From: Planctomycetota bacterium
GTDB taxonomy: Bacteria; Planctomycetota; Phycisphaerae; Sedimentisphaerales; Anaerobacaceae
Assembly (NCBI GenBank): GCA_014384025.1
Contig: JACNGQ010000054.1
Span: 1-51,790 of the forward strand
DNA: 51,790 nucleotides
Reading direction: 5' to 3'
Part shown: positions 28,055 through 35,465 of the stretch, piece by piece
Layout: each line of letters opens with the position of its first letter
How positions within the stretch are numbered: the stretch's first letter is position 1
Position numbers and translations under genes: made by a program
The notes under the pieces: generated by a model
The model's input: only the letters and a program-made list of their open reading frames with translations
What the model was told of the DNA's origin: nothing
Databases searched by the model: none

Positions 28055-29152
28055 TCAGCAGATGCCGCTTTCACTCGGGATTACGCTGGCTTGCCCGGCC
28101 GGCTCATAAGCGCTAAGTAACTCTCGTATTATATCGGTTACAGTAAGTATTCCCCGGAGATTTTCCTGTTTATCGATCACCGGAAGGCAGCTTATTCTCT
28201 CCTTGTATAGAATATCCGCGGCCTCACGTATTTTACAACTGGGCGAAATATGTGACACATTTCGCACCATAATGTTTTCCAGAGGTATTAGGGAATTTGT
28301 AGTCCATGAATCGGCTGCAAATAGATGCTCTCGAAATTTCTTTGGTGCTGAAGGGGGACGCTTGCCGGCATAGGGAAGATTCCGCAGAATATCTCTGTCA
28401 GAGACCAATCCAATAAATTTCCCGTGCTCATCAATAATAGGAATGTGTCTGCATTCTTCTGTCTGCATCACTTCGATTGCTCTGGCTATGTAGTCCTGAG
28501 ATTCCAGACTGATTACCTGTCCCGTCATAATCTCTTGAACTGTTCGAAAAATCCAGGTGTACAAAATCCTGGCTTTTGATGAACTGTTAGAAGCCGTTTC
28601 AAAAGGAGGTAAATCTTTATTCGATTTCGGACATAACTTGTGTATCAGGTCTTCAAGCCTGAAAAAGAGTTTAATTAGGTCGGTAGTCGTGATGATACCC
28701 ACTAAGTCAGCGCCTTCGAGAACATCAACCATGTCAACATGGTTACAGGTCATAACCTTAATGACCTCCTGTACCGGTGTTTGAGGTGAGACAAACTTGG
28801 GCTTTCTTGTTCCTATCTGCAATAACAACTGCCCTAAGGCTCTTTGGTCTTTCTTTTGTTTGCCGTTTTCTTCTGAGTCCGGAGCATTCAATCTCAACAC
28901 ATCTCTTTCTGAAACGACACCGATAAAATATGGCTTTGTCTCTCCTTCGTATGGAAGGTCAACTACAGGAGCATGACGGATCCTGCAACCTTTCATAAAC
29001 TGTAGGCATTGATTGACAGTATGGTCGAGGGTGAGTGTCTTAATGTTAGTATTCATAATGTCACGGGCGACACGCATTGGCTCGGGGCAGAAACCTTTCT
29101 CAGAGCAAATCTGTTCAATCAAGTCAATAATTTTGAATTGCTCGTTTTCCAT
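28055..29152 (-). CDS. Protein with four CBS domains (two Bateman modules)
   Basis: A 365-residue soluble protein built almost wholly of CBS motifs. The first pair covers about residues 28-165 (RDIMNTNIKTLTLDHTVNQC and PKFVSPQTPVQEVIKVMTCN); the second covers about 205-350 (QEIMTGQVISLESQDYIARA and ENIMVRNVSHISPSCKIREA). Each repeat ends in a strand like FIGVVSERDVLR or LVGIITTTDLIK. CBS pairs bind adenine nucleotides and sense energy state; no output domain is fused here, so it may act on a partner protein. It stands alone, with large spacers on both sides. Confidence 0.85.
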   Translation of the reverse strand: MENEQFKIIDLIEQICSEKGFCPEPMRVARDIMNTNIKTLTLDHTVNQCLQFMKGCRIRHAPVVDLPYEGETKPYFIGVVSERDVLRLNAPDSEENGKQKKDQRALGQLLLQIGTRKPKFVSPQTPVQEVIKVMTCNHVDMVDVLEGADLVGIITTTDLIKLFFRLEDLIHKLCPKSNKDLPPFETASNSSSKARILYTWIFRTVQEIMTGQVISLESQDYIARAIEVMQTEECRHIPIIDEHGKFIGLVSDRDILRNLPYAGKRPPSAPKKFREHLFAADSWTTNSLIPLENIMVRNVSHISPSCKIREAADILYKERISCLPVIDKQENLRGILTVTDIIRELLSAYEPAGQASVIPSESGIC

Positions 29153-29875
29153 GCCGTTTCATATTCTCCGGTTAAATTGCGTCAGAATCGCCTCAGACCT
29201 CATGCCACTTCTGAAACTTATCGGGCTTTTTATCGGCAGGGATGGTAGCCGACTTTAATGCATTTTCACCGAATTATGCTGTAAATGCTGAGAGAAAATT
29301 ACGGCCGTTCACAGCGGAAATTGAGTTATGAAACCGTTTCTAAGGTTCGTATCCTAAGTTTCCCCATGCTTTCCGCAATTTCATTAAATCAACATTACCA
29401 GGTTGATTTTTTATCTACTCCTCCTGCGGATTCGGAGACGGCCCAGGCTTCCTTATCATAGTCTATCGTGTGTCGGTCATAATATCATTTAGGCTCCTAA
29501 AATTAAAAGAAATGCCTTCGTTTTGTCTATAAAATTGGGGGGGCAATGTAAGTTAGCCGTCTCACGAGCCTCTGAGGTGCTTTACAATGAAAGCTGACGG
29601 GCGGTCCATGAGAATGTACATGTAAACTTAACTGCCAAATCCATCACCGCTATCAATGTTAACACATGTATTTCTGCAGCGGATTTGCTCAGACTTGCCA
29701 ATCCTCATTTTTTAGGCTGATATTGACATTGTCCGGCTTCGGTTAAAAACTGCCCGTTTTTTGTTGCGAACAAAGACGAAAAATCTGCCCGATACCTCTC
29801 AAGATAGAATTTACCCCCTCTGTCAAGATTGATGATATGAGTTTTTTACCTTACTTGTATTTTACGCTTTTCGCC
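29153..29875. other. Long intergenic region, no supported gene
   Basis: A 723-base stretch between a CBS gene and a small coiled-coil gene. No frame on either strand has both a ribosome site and a plausible protein. No clear intrinsic terminator, riboswitch or tRNA was recognised. It may hold an unrecognised RNA or a decayed gene. Confidence 0.45.
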
Positions 29876-30136
29876 TTATTGATTGTTGTCCTCAAGCAAT
29901 TTTCTGAGGTATGTGTTTTCTCGGCGAGTAGCTTCAAGGTCGAAGACCTGGTATTTGATACATACACGCAGGTAATCAAGCGATTCCTGCAAACTATTAA
30001 TGCTCTTTTCAAGCTTCTTACGGTTTGCCTGTGCCTGTTTGGCAAGCTTCGCAAGCTTTGTATGTTGGGGGTTAGCTGTTTCTCCGAATTCCTTGACTAA
30101 TTCATTAAGTTTGTCTTCCAGGTTTGATTCGTCCAT
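29876..30136 (-). CDS. Small coiled-coil protein, function unknown
   Basis: An 86-residue, highly charged helical protein. Leucine-rich heptads run through KLAKLAKQAQANRKKLEKSI and SLQESLDYLRVCIKYQVFDL, ending RRENTYLRKLLEDNNQ. The ribosome site GAGGAG lies 9 bases before ATG 30136; a GTG directly before it (30139) is an equally possible start. A frame on the other strand across the same bases has no ribosome site. No family is recognised. It is isolated, with more than 500 bases of spacer on each side. Confidence 0.65.
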   Translation of the reverse strand: MDESNLEDKLNELVKEFGETANPQHTKLAKLAKQAQANRKKLEKSINSLQESLDYLRVCIKYQVFDLEATRRENTYLRKLLEDNNQ

Positions 30137-30442
30137 CACACTGTTCTCCTCAAAAAAACTTCGTTTCTACACCCTGTGATAGGGAACCCCCATAGCCCCC
30201 TGTTTTTATAGATATAGCAAAGCTTGTACCCAAACGAATTAAAAGCGATTTTAGCCTGATTTTGATGCTTACCCTTAAAAACAGCCCCAAAAACGTACCT
30301 TCTATGTTAACCTTAAGTTTTGTTTCTTTTTTCCTAAAAAAAGCCTTTATAGGGGTTAAAACTGCATGTTGACGAAAAGCAACGTCTCTGATTTGCGCAT
30401 GCTTTAACGCTTTTTATAACGATAGTATTATACAATAGTTAG

Positions 30443-30520
30443 AGTAATGTTGATTTTTGTAAACGTTGTTGTTGAATTCCTGTGCAAAAAAGCTTTTTCA
30501 GCCTCATGAAGAGGCTTTTT
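30443..30520 (+). ncRNA. Candidate small RNA ending at an orphan terminator
   Basis: A -10-like TACAAT (30431-30436; a TATTAT overlaps it at 30426) precedes about 78 bases that end in a rho-independent terminator. Neither neighbouring gene is on this strand. The -35 element is poor, so this is a weak prediction. Confidence 0.25.
30500..30520 (+). terminator. Orphan intrinsic terminator
   Basis: The stem AGCCTC/GAGGCT (30500-30505 and 30511-30516) with a 5-base loop is followed by a run of T's to 30520 on the plus strand. On the minus strand the same stem is followed by a T-rich run only after eight bases, so plus-strand use is favoured. Confidence 0.6.
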
Positions 30521-30640
30521 GTACTCCATATAGCAGTATTTTATGGCATATTTGATGAGAGAACAGCCTGCATACGATGAAATACCGGAAATTGCTCTCG
30601 CAGCAGCATAGAAATCAGGAAATTCTTGTTGATATATTGC

Positions 30641-31360
30641 TTAAGCGCTGAATATCAGGTCGAGTTTTCCCCGTTCAGGGGCGGGTAATTGCCCTTGGCA
30701 TCGCACACAATCAACCTGAGTCAATCCTCGGAGTTTACCGCAAACAGGGCATTTGATAACAGCAGTGTGATTAAGGGCCAGATACGTTAATAGCCCGGCT
30801 ATATTGAACAGTCCGGTAAAAATCAGCCAAAAGATAAATCTGGCCCACGAGGTTCGTCGCGACCAGCCGTGCCAAAACACAAAACCCATCATAATGACAC
30901 TTAATATCCGGTTTATGATGCCATCATACGGCCTAATTTCCAGTATAACCTTCAATAAATCATAAAAGAAATCACCCCGATTCTGATATAGATAAGACCC
31001 GGACCAAAATCTTTCACCAAAATAACGTATGATTAAATCATACAACGGAGGGGAGAATTGACATACATACCGTTGAACTACCGGCCGGGGATCTCTGGCT
31101 TTGGCCACAGGCTCGGATAGGGGAGGTCTGACATATTTATAACTATTCACCAATTCAAGTTCACCGTTATTTTTTACTTTGTAAAGCTCGGTCCACATGT
31201 TCCATGATTTTTTCTGGACTTCCTGCACCCATTTATCAACAAGCTGTTGTGAGCTGTTAATATCCGGTAGAGGCGGCATGTCGCTGCCTATATTACGTAC
31301 GAAAATATCCTGCTTCGTGGCAACAACCGAAACCGATGGACGGCGAAGGTTGAGACTCAA
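30641..31360 (-). CDS. C-terminal part of split membrane protein with zinc ribbon
   Basis: A 239-codon frame starting at TTG 31360. It has a soluble region, then two hydrophobic segments (RILSVIMMGFVFWHGW; FIFWLIFTGLFNIAGLLTYL) and a C-terminal zinc ribbon (CPVCGKLRGLTQVDCVRC). It is in the same frame as the gene ending at TGA 31403-31405, and the 14 codons between read smoothly (DGKHHLILREPKQQ). The two are therefore best seen as one protein of about 539 residues broken by a single stop. Reinitiation is possible: AAGGGAG lies 12 bases before the TTG. It ends the GntR/ABC operon. Confidence 0.6.
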   Translation of the reverse strand: MSLNLRRPSVSVVATKQDIFVRNIGSDMPPLPDINSSQQLVDKWVQEVQKKSWNMWTELYKVKNNGELELVNSYKYVRPPLSEPVAKARDPRPVVQRYVCQFSPPLYDLIIRYFGERFWSGSYLYQNRGDFFYDLLKVILEIRPYDGIINRILSVIMMGFVFWHGWSRRTSWARFIFWLIFTGLFNIAGLLTYLALNHTAVIKCPVCGKLRGLTQVDCVRCQGQLPAPERGKLDLIFSA

Positions 31361-31402
31361 TTGTTGTTTAGGCTCCCTTAATATCAGATGATGCTTGCCA
31401 TC

Positions 31403-32260
31403 TCATGTTTCGCAGTGAAGCAATGGTCGGTACTTGTTTGGGTCAGCATATTCTTTATCATCCGATTTAGCATCTATCCAGGCAAACAGGTTCACTCTTC
31501 GAATATCTGAATCGGTACTTTCAAAAATCAGTTCTACTTCTTGTTTTTCGAAATTGATTTGATAGATACTTTTTTGCGTTTGTAAAAGCAGTATCGGATT
31601 GTATGAATCAACCGGGCACCATGCCGTAAATTGCCTGAATTCTCCGAGCGGTTTTACTTCGGATTTTGATTCTGTAAAACCATTCGAGCCGACATAACCG
31701 ATTGTTTCGCCTCTCATATCGTAACCTTTGAAGTACTGTGCGGCAGGATGATAACGCCAAATCTGCTCGATTTTACTATCTGAGCTGACAGGTATCTCAA
31801 TATATCGAGAAAAGCCGGGTGTAATCATTTGTGTTCGCTTCAAATCCTGCTGTGTGAAGGCATCCCTGGAGACTTGGAATTGCCTGTCCCAGAAAAGGTA
31901 CTCATAAGGTTTTTTATCCCTTGGACCTTCCCAGAGCAATTTATCGTTGACATCATATATCTGCACTTTCTCAGACTGATTTCTCTGGCCGGATGTACGT
32001 TCCAATCTGGAAATTAAGTGAATAGTACCATCAGCTAAAAACTCTTTTGAGGAGCTTCTTATTCTGTCTTGTCGTCTTTCTTCTTGACTAAGTTCTGCTT
32101 CGGGTTTTTCTTTGGCTGTTAATCTTTTGGCGCGGGCATATGTTCGTTCTATTTCAATACAAATACCCTGCAGTATCGACAATAAACACAGGATGACAAG
32201 AACCGCCATAAAGATTTTTGCCGGCGTCGCGATATATTGTAATTTGATTTTTAGTTTCAT
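31403..32260 (-). CDS. N-terminal part of split membrane protein in ABC operon
   Basis: A 285-codon frame from ATG 32260. It begins with a membrane helix (about 15-35, IFMAVLVILCLLSILQGI) and continues as a beta-rich extracytoplasmic region with repeated strand patterns (GTIHLISRLER, KVQIYDVNDKLLWEGP, SIYQINFEKQEVELIF). It ends at TGA 31403-31405, directly in frame with the next coding stretch. It follows the ABC permease by 15 bases, so it belongs to that transport operon. Function is unknown. It may be non-functional if the TGA is real and not suppressed. Confidence 0.65.
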   Translation of the reverse strand: MKLKIKLQYIATPAKIFMAVLVILCLLSILQGICIEIERTYARAKRLTAKEKPEAELSQEERRQDRIRSSSKEFLADGTIHLISRLERTSGQRNQSEKVQIYDVNDKLLWEGPRDKKPYEYLFWDRQFQVSRDAFTQQDLKRTQMITPGFSRYIEIPVSSDSKIEQIWRYHPAAQYFKGYDMRGETIGYVGSNGFTESKSEVKPLGEFRQFTAWCPVDSYNPILLLQTQKSIYQINFEKQEVELIFESTDSDIRRVNLFAWIDAKSDDKEYADPNKYRPLLHCET

Positions 32261-32275
32261 TTTATTATGCCCCGA

Positions 32276-32971
32276 TTAAAATTCTCTTCTCAGGAATGTG
32301 TCAAAAATTCGTGAAAGTAGGATAGCAGCACTTACAGCTATCAACGTCAAAACCCAGACAAGTGAACGTTGCGAAAATGTCGTAATAATGATAAGGCTTG
32401 CGAATGCAAGGCCGAATATCTTTGTTGTGTACCATTTGGCAGTACTAAGACCCGATAGTCCGGCTCCCAGATAAGTCACAAGTCCAAGCGTTATGAAAAT
32501 CCATCCCTCAATGAAAAATCTGAACGTTGGTGGTACTGCGAAGACCTCCGGTCGAGTGGCGTACCAATAAATGCCGACCCATATAGGAACTATAGAGCAT
32601 GCAAAAGCTATCGATGCCGCAGTTAGCTTGGCGGCAAGTATTGTGTTTCTGCTAACCGAGCGATGGAGTAAAAAAGGCCATGTCCCTGTGAAATTAGGTA
32701 TCCAGAATTGTCGAACACCTAAGGCAAGGCCGAGCCCGATAGATAAAAAAAACAGCCACGGGCCGGTTTCACTCATTGCTGGATAAAAAGTAATTTTATA
32801 ACTACTTATGACAGTGCCCGGTGATAAACGCGAAAATCGATAGCTATTGTTTTCGCTGTAAGTCTCTGTCTGGAAAAGAACACTCGTAACAGCAACAAAT
32901 AAAATAGCAGCTAAAAGCATCCATGGCAGACATTCACGAAATTCTTTGTGCAACAGCGATGAGAATCTCAT
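32276..32971 (-). CDS. ABC-2 type transporter permease
   Basis: A 231-residue inner-membrane protein with six hydrophobic segments. It begins MRFSSLLHKEFRECLPWML, typical of ABC-2 permeases. A conserved stretch GVRQFWIPNFTGTWPFLLHRSVSRNTIL (about 85-112) precedes the second helix pair. It lies between the ATPase (1 base upstream) and a large unknown membrane protein (15 bases downstream). The transported substrate is unknown; YtrA-regulated ABC systems often respond to envelope stress or antibiotics. Confidence 0.78.
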   Translation of the reverse strand: MRFSSLLHKEFRECLPWMLLAAILFVAVTSVLFQTETYSENNSYRFSRLSPGTVISSYKITFYPAMSETGPWLFFLSIGLGLALGVRQFWIPNFTGTWPFLLHRSVSRNTILAAKLTAASIAFACSIVPIWVGIYWYATRPEVFAVPPTFRFFIEGWIFITLGLVTYLGAGLSGLSTAKWYTTKIFGLAFASLIIITTFSQRSLVWVLTLIAVSAAILLSRIFDTFLRREF

Positions 32972-32972
32972 T

Positions 32973-33896
32973 TTATCTTTCCTCCCACTTGAATAATCTC
33001 TTCTGATTGGCTGGGGCGGTAAATTCGATGAATTGGTCTTCCAGGTTCATTTTCACGATTGTATGATTTTCCGCTCCGGCCGACATGGCCCATTCAGCGA
33101 TTTGTTCATCATCAGTACCGACTAATGTCAGCTCAAGCTGTTTTTCTATACGTTTGCAGTGCAAAAGCCCGTCGATATTGACTTCGTTGGGAACGGAATC
33201 GGCGAAGGTGAAAATCACTTTCTTAACCGCTTCCTGGAACTGTTCAAGGGAGCAGTATGCCCTTAATATACCTTTGTCGATAACCACTATCCTCTCGGAG
33301 ACCCTTTCAACGTCACCGAGAATATGACTGGAGAAAAGAACAGTCCGCCCTTCACGCATAATAAGTCCAATCATCCCCTCCAAAAACTGGCGTCTTATTG
33401 CTGCATCAAGTCCGAGTGTCGGGTCATCCATTATCAGCAGCTCAGGATTCGGGGCCAGGGCAAGGGCCAGCGAGACCTGTGCCCGCTGGCCGTTCGAAAG
33501 GTGTTTTATCTTTTTCTTTTTCGGCAGGTCGAAGTATTCGATCATATCGGTAAAAAACTTGTCATCCCACTGCTTTGGAAAAAATGCCCGTTGAAATTTT
33601 TCTAATCCGGCGATACTCATCCAGCGAAACAGCCTGTGACCTTCCGTTACGTAACCTATGCGCTGACGAATCGCTGGCGTCAGCGCCGACGAGTCACAGC
33701 CTAATAATCTTGATGAGCCGGCAGTGGGTTCTAACAAACCTAACATTAGTTTGATTGCGGTTGTTTTTCCCGCCCCGTTACGGCCGACAAATCCGCAGAT
33801 ACAGCCGCGAGGTATTTCCAGGTCTAAATGGTCAACCGCAAGACTGTCGCCGTAATATTTCGTAAGGCCTTCTGTCTCTAATACTATCTCACTCAT
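32973..33896 (-). CDS. ABC transporter ATP-binding protein
   Basis: A 307-residue ATPase. It has Walker A GRNGAGKTTAIKL (about 37-49), an ABC signature LSNGQRAQVSLALAL (LSNGQ rather than LSGGQ), Walker B ELLIMDDPTLGLD, and the switch His in VLFSSHILGDVERVS. The C-terminal 80 residues form the extra domain common in exporters of this type. Its ATG overlaps the stop of the GntR regulator by four bases (ATGA), so the two are translationally coupled. It pairs with the permease that follows. Confidence 0.88.
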   Translation of the reverse strand: MSEIVLETEGLTKYYGDSLAVDHLDLEIPRGCICGFVGRNGAGKTTAIKLMLGLLEPTAGSSRLLGCDSSALTPAIRQRIGYVTEGHRLFRWMSIAGLEKFQRAFFPKQWDDKFFTDMIEYFDLPKKKKIKHLSNGQRAQVSLALALAPNPELLIMDDPTLGLDAAIRRQFLEGMIGLIMREGRTVLFSSHILGDVERVSERIVVIDKGILRAYCSLEQFQEAVKKVIFTFADSVPNEVNIDGLLHCKRIEKQLELTLVGTDDEQIAEWAMSAGAENHTIVKMNLEDQFIEFTAPANQKRLFKWEER

Positions 33897-34306
33897 TTCT
33901 CTTCTTTCCGCTTATTTGATTTCTTACTGAATTTCGTTAGTCTGCTCTCAAACAGCCTTATCAAGTCCTGCTCTCCCATCCCCAGGTTCAAACCTCTGGT
34001 AATAAGTGTATCCATTCTCTCGGCAAGCATATTGATATCTGCGGCATCACTTCTGCGCATCTTCGGGTCGCTGACAAATGTGCCGGAGCCGGTTTTGGTA
34101 GTAACCAACCCGGCCTGCTCTAACCGGCTGTAAGCTCTGGCAACTGTATTGGGATTAATCACTAATTCCGATGCAAGTTTTCTTACCGCGGGCAGCTTAT
34201 CGCCGCTTGCCAGTTGGCCCCTGGCGATAGCTTCACTTATCTGCTCGGTAACCTGAACATAAATAGGCTCATCCGAACCGGGCAGTATTTGTATCCACAA
34301 AGGCAT
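33893..34306 (-). CDS. GntR-family regulator, YtrA type
   Basis: A 137-residue repressor. The winged helix is PIYVQVTEQISEAIARGQL...SGDKLPAVRKLASELVINPNTVARAYSRLEQAGLV (about 14-70, shown with a gap) followed by TKTGSGTFV. The short C-terminal part (about 60 residues) without a ligand domain identifies the YtrA subgroup, which usually sits in front of an ABC operon, as here. The ribosome site is AGAGGAAA before ATG 34306. A perfect palindrome overlaps its promoter (34369-34417), pointing to autorepression of the whole operon. Confidence 0.88.
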   Translation of the reverse strand: MPLWIQILPGSDEPIYVQVTEQISEAIARGQLASGDKLPAVRKLASELVINPNTVARAYSRLEQAGLVTTKTGSGTFVSDPKMRRSDAADINMLAERMDTLITRGLNLGMGEQDLIRLFESRLTKFSKKSNKRKEEK

Positions 34307-34368
34307 TAGGCTGTTTCCTCTTGTCTAATCACTTTTTTCATATTCTTAAAACTCACTACTCAGAAAAT

Positions 34369-34417
34369 TGTATTAATACCATTAATACATTATGTACTAT
34401 ATACGGCAACTTAGCAA
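34369..34417 (-). promoter_or_regulatory. Promoter and palindromic operator of the GntR/ABC operon
   Basis: On the minus strand TTGCTA (34412-34417), a 17-bp spacer and CATAAT (34389-34394). The last base of the -10 region touches a perfect inverted repeat, TGTATTAAT-3-ATTAATACA (34369-34389), which covers the transcription start. A repressor bound there would block the promoter. Confidence 0.72.
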
Positions 34418-34467
34418 GCATTGTTTTAAAAAAATTAAATTTTTTTTCCTGTGTGTCTGAGACTTAA

Positions 34468-34501
34468 AAAACTGCCTTTTTCAGGCTTTTATTGCAGTTT
34501 T
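34468..34501. terminator. Nested hairpin, possible bidirectional terminator
   Basis: Outer arms AAAACTGC/GCAGTTTT (34468-34475 and 34494-34501) enclose an inner GCCT/AGGC stem followed by TTTT on the plus strand; on the minus strand the same inner stem is followed by AGTTTTTT. No gene in the window clearly ends here, so it may insulate the neighbouring promoters. Confidence 0.4.
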
Positions 34502-34810
34502 ATTTCTTCCTGAGAAGCGGTGAAAATATTCCAGGCTTCCAGATGATGCTGGCTGAATGCCGTACACAATCGAATTTTTACTCTGAATTCGAGTGTAACA
34601 ACACCGTTATGCCCCGGGCCAAAATAAACATTCGAGAAACAAAAAAAACAGTTCTACTAATATATTTTCTCCCGTTTATATCGGACAAAAGCAAAAGAAT
34701 CCGATTCTGCTCACAAGCCGATTTGCCCGGCCTAGGATTACTCTCTATATTTTATATGAGTTTAATTAGAAGCACCTTACCCTGTGGGAAATGGAAGAGA
34801 GGAAAATCAC

Positions 34811-35461
34811 ATGTTCAACGGAAAAGAAACTATCAAGCGCAAAATTAATATATCCATACTGACAGTAATATTATTGAGCTTTTGCACACAGGTGTTTGCA
34901 CAACCGCAGGATTGTATCAAAGAGGATAATTTCGGAAAGTTTATACTAAATGAGATGAAGAATATTGAGGTTGCTGCAAATATCAGCAAAGGCATCTCTC
35001 TTTACGATATACCCACCGCTATCACTGTATTTGACCATTTAGATATTCAGCAACCGGTTCAAAAAACAAATCCTGAGATTCCGTGGACTATCGCGGTTTT
35101 CAACTTGACCGATGATGATCTGCATAAATGGGGCTCTGCAATACTCGGCTTACACAAACCGCAAACTGAAAAGTCTGATACCAGGGAAGTTTTCATTCCT
35201 TCGAATTCGGTTGAGCTGCTGAATGCTAAGGGGCTAAAGTTTGAAGACCTCAAGATGATAGAATCAATATTAGCTTCTGATGAAAGCCTGCGCGGCGAAA
35301 ATACCCTTATGCAGCTTATCTGGCAGGTCAGCGAGAATATAGATGTTGCGATTGTAGGTCAGCATCTGTTAGATATGGCATACCCGGATTTGGTGGATGA
35401 TACGACAAACGATGTCGAGACCAAACGCGCCCTATACGCAAAACTGACCTTGCGATTCTAA
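34811..35461 (+). CDS. Secreted protein of unknown function
   Basis: A 216-residue protein with a clear signal peptide: a basic start (KETIKRK), a hydrophobic core (ISILTVILLSFC) and a cleavage region QVFAQ near residue 30. The mature part is acidic and mixed alpha/beta (ENIDVAIVGQHLLDMAYPDL), with no motif I recognise. The start is ATG 34811, with AGAGGAAAA upstream; an in-frame ATG at 34784 lacks a site. It converges on the serpin gene with only four bases between the stop codons. Confidence 0.65.
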   Translation: MFNGKETIKRKINISILTVILLSFCTQVFAQPQDCIKEDNFGKFILNEMKNIEVAANISKGISLYDIPTAITVFDHLDIQQPVQKTNPEIPWTIAVFNLTDDDLHKWGSAILGLHKPQTEKSDTREVFIPSNSVELLNAKGLKFEDLKMIESILASDESLRGENTLMQLIWQVSENIDVAIVGQHLLDMAYPDLVDDTTNDVETKRALYAKLTLRF

Positions 35462-35465
35462 CTTC

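Larger units (their letters stand above)
30137..30640. other. Intergenic region with orphan terminator and possible small RNA
   Basis: A 504-base AT-rich stretch flanked by minus-strand genes. It holds a plus-strand terminator (30500-30520) and, about 65 bases before it, a -10-like TACAAT (30431-30436). No protein-coding frame is supported. Confidence 0.5.
34307..34810. other. Intergenic region between GntR operon and secreted protein
   Basis: A 504-base spacer. It holds the GntR promoter and operator (34369-34417) and a nested hairpin with T-runs on both strands (34468-34501). The rest is AT-rich. A 118-codon plus-strand frame (34492-34848) has no ribosome site and overlaps the real gene at 34811, so it is not called. 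Confidence 0.5.

Noticed and set aside
29335-29365. tRNA-like T-arm (AAGGTTCGTATCCTA)
   Set aside because: No acceptor stem, anticodon arm or CCA end can be built around it.
29837-30100. 87-codon plus-strand frame
   Set aside because: It is antisense to the small coiled-coil gene, which has a good GAGGAG site and sensible amino-acid composition.
31370-31405. Selenocysteine at the TGA of the split gene
   Set aside because: The bases after the TGA form only a weak four-pair stem (GATG/CATC), not a convincing bacterial SECIS, and no Sec machinery is seen in the window.
34492-34848. 118-codon plus-strand frame before the secreted protein
   Set aside because: No ribosome site; it overlaps the well-supported gene at 34811 in another frame.
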